IMG/VR virus record: IMGVR_UViG_3300042010_000261
Location: 1-43,015 of that record
Reading direction: 5' to 3' (one strand)
DNA: 43,015 nucleotides
Source of the DNA: a virus
The position numbers and the translations under genes are program-made. The notes under the pieces are model-generated. The model saw only the letters and a list, made by a program, of their open reading frames with translations, was not told the origin of the DNA and made no database searches. Positions 39,674-43,015 of the stretch are shown piece by piece (position 1 is the stretch's first letter; each line of letters starts with the position of its first letter).

Positions 39674-40093
39674 ATGGAATTTATCAGACCTGCAGAACTG
39701 CGAGAAATTATCGCGCTTCCGCTTTTCAGCGACTTAGTCCAGTGTGGTTTCCCCAGCCCAGCGGCTGATTATGTTGAACAGCGTATAGATCTTAATGAGT
39801 TACTGGTGTCACATCCGAGCTCAACGTATTTCGTAAAAGCCGCGGGCGACTCAATGATCGAGGCCGGTATTAGCGACGGTGATCTGCTGGTGGTGGATAG
39901 CTCTCGTACTGCTGAACACGGAGATATCGTAATCGCCGCGGTAGAAGGGGAGTTCACAGTCAAACGTCTGCAGCTCCGCCCGACTGTTCAACTCAATCCG
40001 ATGAACAGCGCGTTTTCGCCAATTATAGTCGGCAGTGAAGATACACTGGACGTCTTCGGGGTTGTCACCTTTATCGTAAAATCTGCGAGATGA
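39674..40093 (+). CDS. umuD: UmuD, SOS polymerase V subunit
   Basis: A 139-residue protein, same length as E. coli UmuD. RecA-stimulated self-cleavage is predicted at Cys24-Gly25 ([15 protein letters not shown]) with catalytic Ser60 (GDSM) and Lys97 (FTVKRL), all in the exact E. coli positions. The processed form UmuD'2 joins UmuC in polymerase V for error-prone lesion bypass. The LexA box upstream makes it SOS-controlled. The gene overlaps umuC by four bases. Confidence 0.96.
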   Translation: MEFIRPAELREIIALPLFSDLVQCGFPSPAADYVEQRIDLNELLVSHPSSTYFVKAAGDSMIEAGISDGDLLVVDSSRTAEHGDIVIAAVEGEFTVKRLQLRPTVQLNPMNSAFSPIIVGSEDTLDVFGVVTFIVKSAR

Positions 40094-41364
40094 ATATGTT
40101 TGCGCTCTGTGATGTGAATTCGTTCTACGCATCATGCGAGACTGTATTCAGGCCGGACTTACGAGGGCGGCCGGTTGTCGTTCTCTCAAATAACGATGGA
40201 TGCGTAATCGCGCGCAGCGCCGAGGCCAAGGCCGCTGGAATTACGATGGGGGAGCCTTTCTTCAAGCAAAAGGACTTATTCCGGCGCGCTGGGGTTGTTT
40301 GCTTCAGCAGTAACTACGAGCTCTACGCTGATATGTCGAACCGGGTAATGACGACGCTTGAGGAAATGAGCCCCCGCGTCGAAATTTACAGCATTGACGA
40401 AGCTTTTTGCGACCTGACAGGTGTTCGCAACTGCCGGGACCTGACCGAGTTCGGCAAGGAGATTCGCTCTACGGTTCTGAAGCGTACGCACCTTACCGTT
40501 GGCGTTGGCATTGCCCAAACGAAAACCCTCGCTAAGCTGGCAAATCACGCCGCCAAAAAATGGCAACGCCAGACGGGCGGGGTAGTGGATCTGTCCAATA
40601 TCGATCGCCAGCACCGACTCCTTGCACTGGTACCCGTTGAGGATGTGTGGGGCGTCGGCAGACGCATCAGTAAGAAGTTGAACACTATGGGCATAAAAAC
40701 GGCTCTGGACCTATCTGAGCAGAGTACGTGGATTATCCGTAAACATTTTAACGTGGTACTCGAGCGAACGGTCAGGGAGCTGCGTGGTGAACCTTGTCTC
40801 GATTTGGAAGAGTTTGCCCCTGCTAAACAAGAAATCGTGTGCAGTCGGTCATTTGGTGAACGCGTCACCGAGTACGAACAGATGCGCCAGGCTATCTGTA
40901 GTTATGCTGCCCGTGGTGCTGAAAAACTACGTGGTGAACATCAGTATTGCCGCTTTATCTCGGTGTTCGTGAAGACATCACCTTTTGCCCTGAATGAACC
41001 ATATTACGGCAACAGTTCGTCAATGAAGCTTCTCACAACTACACAGGATACCCGCGACATCATTAACGCCGCAGTTAAGTGCCTGGACAAAATCTGGAAG
41101 GATGGTCATCGGTACCAGAAAGCAGGGATTATGCTGGGTGATTTCTTCAGTCAGGGGGTGGCCCAACTTAACTTGTTCGACGATAACGCCCCGCGGGCCG
41201 GCAGCGAAAGGTTGATGGAGGTGCTCGATCACTTGAACGCCAAAGATGGAAAGGGCACGCTCTACTTTGCTGGCCAGGGCATTCAGCAGCAGTGGCAAAT
41301 GAAGCGAGACATGCTTTCTCCACGTTACACTACCCGATTTTCGGATCTTTTAATCGTGAAATAA
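40090..41364 (+). CDS. umuC: UmuC, Y-family DNA polymerase V
   Basis: A 424-residue translesion polymerase. [17 protein letters not shown] at the N terminus carries the first catalytic Asp, YSIDEAF the Asp-Glu pair of the active site, and [12 protein letters not shown] the helix-hairpin-helix. Little-finger and C-terminal regions are complete, including the beta-clamp-binding QLNLF. It is full-length compared with E. coli UmuC (422), with two extra N-terminal residues. The ATG overlaps the umuD stop. A complete umuDC inside a prophage could raise mutation rates of the lysogen under DNA damage. Confidence 0.96.
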   Translation: MNMFALCDVNSFYASCETVFRPDLRGRPVVVLSNNDGCVIARSAEAKAAGITMGEPFFKQKDLFRRAGVVCFSSNYELYADMSNRVMTTLEEMSPRVEIYSIDEAFCDLTGVRNCRDLTEFGKEIRSTVLKRTHLTVGVGIAQTKTLAKLANHAAKKWQRQTGGVVDLSNIDRQHRLLALVPVEDVWGVGRRISKKLNTMGIKTALDLSEQSTWIIRKHFNVVLERTVRELRGEPCLDLEEFAPAKQEIVCSRSFGERVTEYEQMRQAICSYAARGAEKLRGEHQYCRFISVFVKTSPFALNEPYYGNSSSMKLLTTTQDTRDIINAAVKCLDKIWKDGHRYQKAGIMLGDFFSQGVAQLNLFDDNAPRAGSERLMEVLDHLNAKDGKGTLYFAGQGIQQQWQMKRDMLSPRYTTRFSDLLIVK

Positions 41365-41486
41365 TATTCCTATGACTTGCTGGCTTCAGAAAAATCGTAT
41401 GAAATCTGAGATGAATGGCCGTAAGATTACAGAAGCTGAAATTTAAGAACTATAGTAAAAATATATAAAATATGAGGTGAATCAAT

Positions 41487-41505
41487 ATGGGTTATAATAA
41501 CCCAT
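41487..41505. repeat. 19-bp palindrome between umuC and the HEPN gene
   Basis: ATGGGTTAT-A-ATAACCCAT, nine perfect pairs around one central base, in the 187-base gap between convergent genes. No T run follows on either side. It could be an operator or a hairpin limiting read-through. Confidence 0.6.
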
Positions 41506-41551
41506 GATTGAAGTGATTAAATTGCTCTGAATAAGGTGAATATTGAATTTG

Positions 41552-42319
41552 TTAGAATTCCAATTCATCTAATTTATTGTGTTCTACAGCATCAATGGAT
41601 GTTTTAATATGTGTTACGAATTCCGTGATGTCATCCATTGCTTTGATAAGAACCTGTCTACTTAGTTCGACGGCTTCTCCATCTTTATCTACGCCGTTTC
41701 GATGTACAATATCATGTCGAATTTTAGTGATTTTAATTACTTCTTCCATTTTGTTTTTTACATTACTTGGTGTTTTTTCTCCAAGTACAGCACTATAGAT
41801 GGGTACAATTTTCTCAATGTTATGATACAAATAATCAGAAAAAGTTGTAAGCACAACTTTTTTTACAATATCATTGTTCCTGAATATTTCCTGAAGTGGG
41901 ATTTTAATGTTTTTTAATTCTGTAACATTTTCAATGGCGTTCTTAAGATAGCATTCATCAGTGAGCACAAGGCTCTTAATCATATCACCCAGGCAAGTTT
42001 CCATTAATGTTACTGAGTAAGAGTAAGTCATTTTTAAAGCTGATTCAGATGGAATCTGAGGTAACTCTGCTCTAAGAGTACTCATTTGGATTTCGAACTG
42101 ACCATAGGCTTGTTGGTATGCCGTAAGTCTGTCTAGCTCATAATCATAATCCTCAAACTCCCATTCGTTCTCAAAAGCTTCCCCTGAAAGATATTTTGTT
42201 TTTTGTTCTTCCCATTCAGGATCACCAGGTTCTACTCCTAGGTCAACCCGGTCTCTGATCCAATCATACATACTCTCTTCCGCTTCCATTTGCTCTATAT
42301 AGCGTTTAACTGATCCCAT
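41552..42319 (-). CDS. HEPN-motif protein (possible RNase)
   Basis: A 255-residue acidic protein. The N-terminal 90 residues are charged (EAFENEWEFEDYDYELDRLT). The C-terminal part is helical with RHDIVHRNG at 201-209, an R-x4-H motif that is the catalytic signature of HEPN RNases, followed by a helix VLIKAMDDITEFVTHI. HEPN domains in accessory regions are often toxin or anti-phage ribonucleases, though some are non-catalytic. GGAG lies eight bases before the ATG. The gene is AT-rich and lies near the probable right end of the prophage. No antitoxin-like partner is directly adjacent; the next gene upstream is unknown. Confidence 0.65.
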   Translation of the reverse strand: MGSVKRYIEQMEAEESMYDWIRDRVDLGVEPGDPEWEEQKTKYLSGEAFENEWEFEDYDYELDRLTAYQQAYGQFEIQMSTLRAELPQIPSESALKMTYSYSVTLMETCLGDMIKSLVLTDECYLKNAIENVTELKNIKIPLQEIFRNNDIVKKVVLTTFSDYLYHNIEKIVPIYSAVLGEKTPSNVKNKMEEVIKITKIRHDIVHRNGVDKDGEAVELSRQVLIKAMDDITEFVTHIKTSIDAVEHNKLDELEF

Positions 42320-42550
42320 TTTCTAAACTCCTACTGTCATAAAATTATCAAATTATATCTTTAAAAGGATACTTGGCATAGTGGTTTTGCTAATTGCGAT
42401 GATGAACTCTAAACACCATAATACTCATTCTACCCCCCCACACACATAAATGTATTCACACACCCTGTTGGGCTTTGAATGTTTAAACGCTACTAATAAC
42501 CCACATGTCTATATTGCTATTCGAAACAGGAACAATAAATCTGTAAACAT
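42320..42550. other. AT-rich intergenic stretch
   Basis: 230 bases upstream of the HEPN gene with a run of seven C at about 42435-42441. It should contain the HEPN promoter on the minus strand. No gene, repeat or attachment site was seen. Confidence 0.4.
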
Positions 42551-43015
42551 CTACCAATTTTTTTTCGTGAATTCACTCGCTGCCATGTCAATCATTGGAT
42601 CAAAGATACGACCTAATTGTCCAACGCTTGATATTTCATCGATATTTACATTCAAAACATTCATGTGGTCGGCAGATAATATCCCCCATGAATATCCATA
42701 CTCCACGTATCCCCTGAGTTTGAAGGCTCTACAAATCACATCCTTCCTGAAAAAACCAGCCACTTCTGCATTATTTACATAATTGAATAGTGTGTTTTCA
42801 GCGTCTATTTCGAGATTCAAACTTAAGTCGTTTACTAACGACAATATTCTCTCTTTATCCAATACTTTGCCATAATAAGAAGTCATATCATTGCAGTGTG
42901 CATAGATCTCATTGAAATAAACCGAAGTTCCACGCCAATCGCTTAAACTCAACGATTCTCCGCTTAAGTGATTATGATGTAAAACCACTTCTGGCCACTG
43001 CCAGATTTCAGCCAT
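42551..43015 (-). CDS. Unknown accessory protein, start at the window edge
   Basis: A frame of 154 residues whose ATG is the last triplet of the window (MAEIWQWPEVVLHHNHLSGE); the gene could start further right. Acidic protein with mixed alpha/beta character (VLDKERILSLVNDLSLNLEI, AEVAGFFRKDVICRAFKLRG). No family recognised. It lies 231 bases upstream of the HEPN gene and in the same direction and has the same AT-rich composition, so the two may be co-inherited. It is neither purB nor another host gene expected next to phoP. Confidence 0.55.
   Translation of the reverse strand: MAEIWQWPEVVLHHNHLSGESLSLSDWRGTSVYFNEIYAHCNDMTSYYGKVLDKERILSLVNDLSLNLEIDAENTLFNYVNNAEVAGFFRKDVICRAFKLRGYVEYGYSWGILSADHMNVLNVNIDEISSVGQLGRIFDPMIDMAASEFTKKNW

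Noticed and set aside
42320-43015. Right attachment site or purB inside the window
   Set aside because: No repeat of the 700-745 sequence, no PhoP-box-like pair and no host gene was found at the right edge.
1-43015. tRNA genes or insertion sequences
   Set aside because: No cloverleaf with a convincing T-loop, and no transposase-like protein or terminal repeats, were noticed by eye.

Overview
The window is almost entirely one temperate prophage inserted next to phoP of an enterobacterium. The host is probably Enterobacter, Klebsiella or a close relative: the first gene is a full-length PhoP very close to the E. coli and Salmonella protein, read leftwards, and everything after about base 745 is phage or phage-carried. 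The right host junction is not visible: no purB-like sequence or second attachment core was found, so the prophage continues past the last base.

Layout. (1) 0.7-6.1 kb, leftward: integrase, excisionase, a DUF4060 protein, a RecE-like protein without its nuclease domain, several small genes and a five-fold His-repeat protein. (2) 6.1-7.5 kb: the immunity switch. A short CI-like repressor without a peptidase domain faces a YdaS/Cro-like gene and a YdaT-like gene, with matching operators inside PL and PR. (3) 7.5-10.3 kb, rightward: an O-like initiator carrying an iteron origin, a DnaC-like loader, DUF1627 and small zinc-finger and helix-turn-helix genes. (4) 10.4-13.3 kb: an AT-rich cargo pair, an OLD-like ATPase-TOPRIM protein and a D12-class adenine methylase. 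(5) 13.3-15.6 kb: a LexA-boxed HumD-like gene, a Ref-like nuclease, RusA and a DUF1133 protein in the position of the late antiterminator. (6) 15.6-19.3 kb: terminators and structured DNA, lysis genes (holin, SAR endolysin, Rz/Rz1), a DUF4145 gene and a few small genes. (7) 19.4-26.8 kb: a lambda/Gifsy-like head (DUF1441, GpA-type terminase, gpW, portal, fused ClpP-like protease and capsid, DUF2190, connectors). (8) 26.8-38.7 kb: a contractile P2/Mu-type tail (terminator, spike, sheath, tube, frameshifted chaperone, tape measure, U, X, D, W, J, I, fibre, fibre assembly). (9) 38.8-43.0 kb: accessory genes, namely a hexapeptide acetyltransferase, LexA-boxed umuDC, a HEPN-motif protein and an unknown protein.

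How it works together. Lysogeny is held by the repressor acting on two operator regions that share a 10-bp palindrome. As this repressor cannot cleave itself, induction must use another route. After induction, replication starts at the iterons in the O-like gene with the DnaC-like loader. The late operon runs from the lysis genes to the tail fibre and contains several intrinsic terminators, so it should depend on processive antitermination. The virion would be a cos-type myovirus with a lambda-like head on a P2/Mu-like tail.

The best candidates for less-described biology are the OLD-like/methylase pair, the HEPN gene at the right end, the two separate SOS-regulated UmuD-family loci, the displaced phoP promoter, the iteron origin, a 63-bp imperfect palindrome after the late-region terminator, and the RecE-like protein without a nuclease. 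All functional statements are read from sequence by eye, without database searches.
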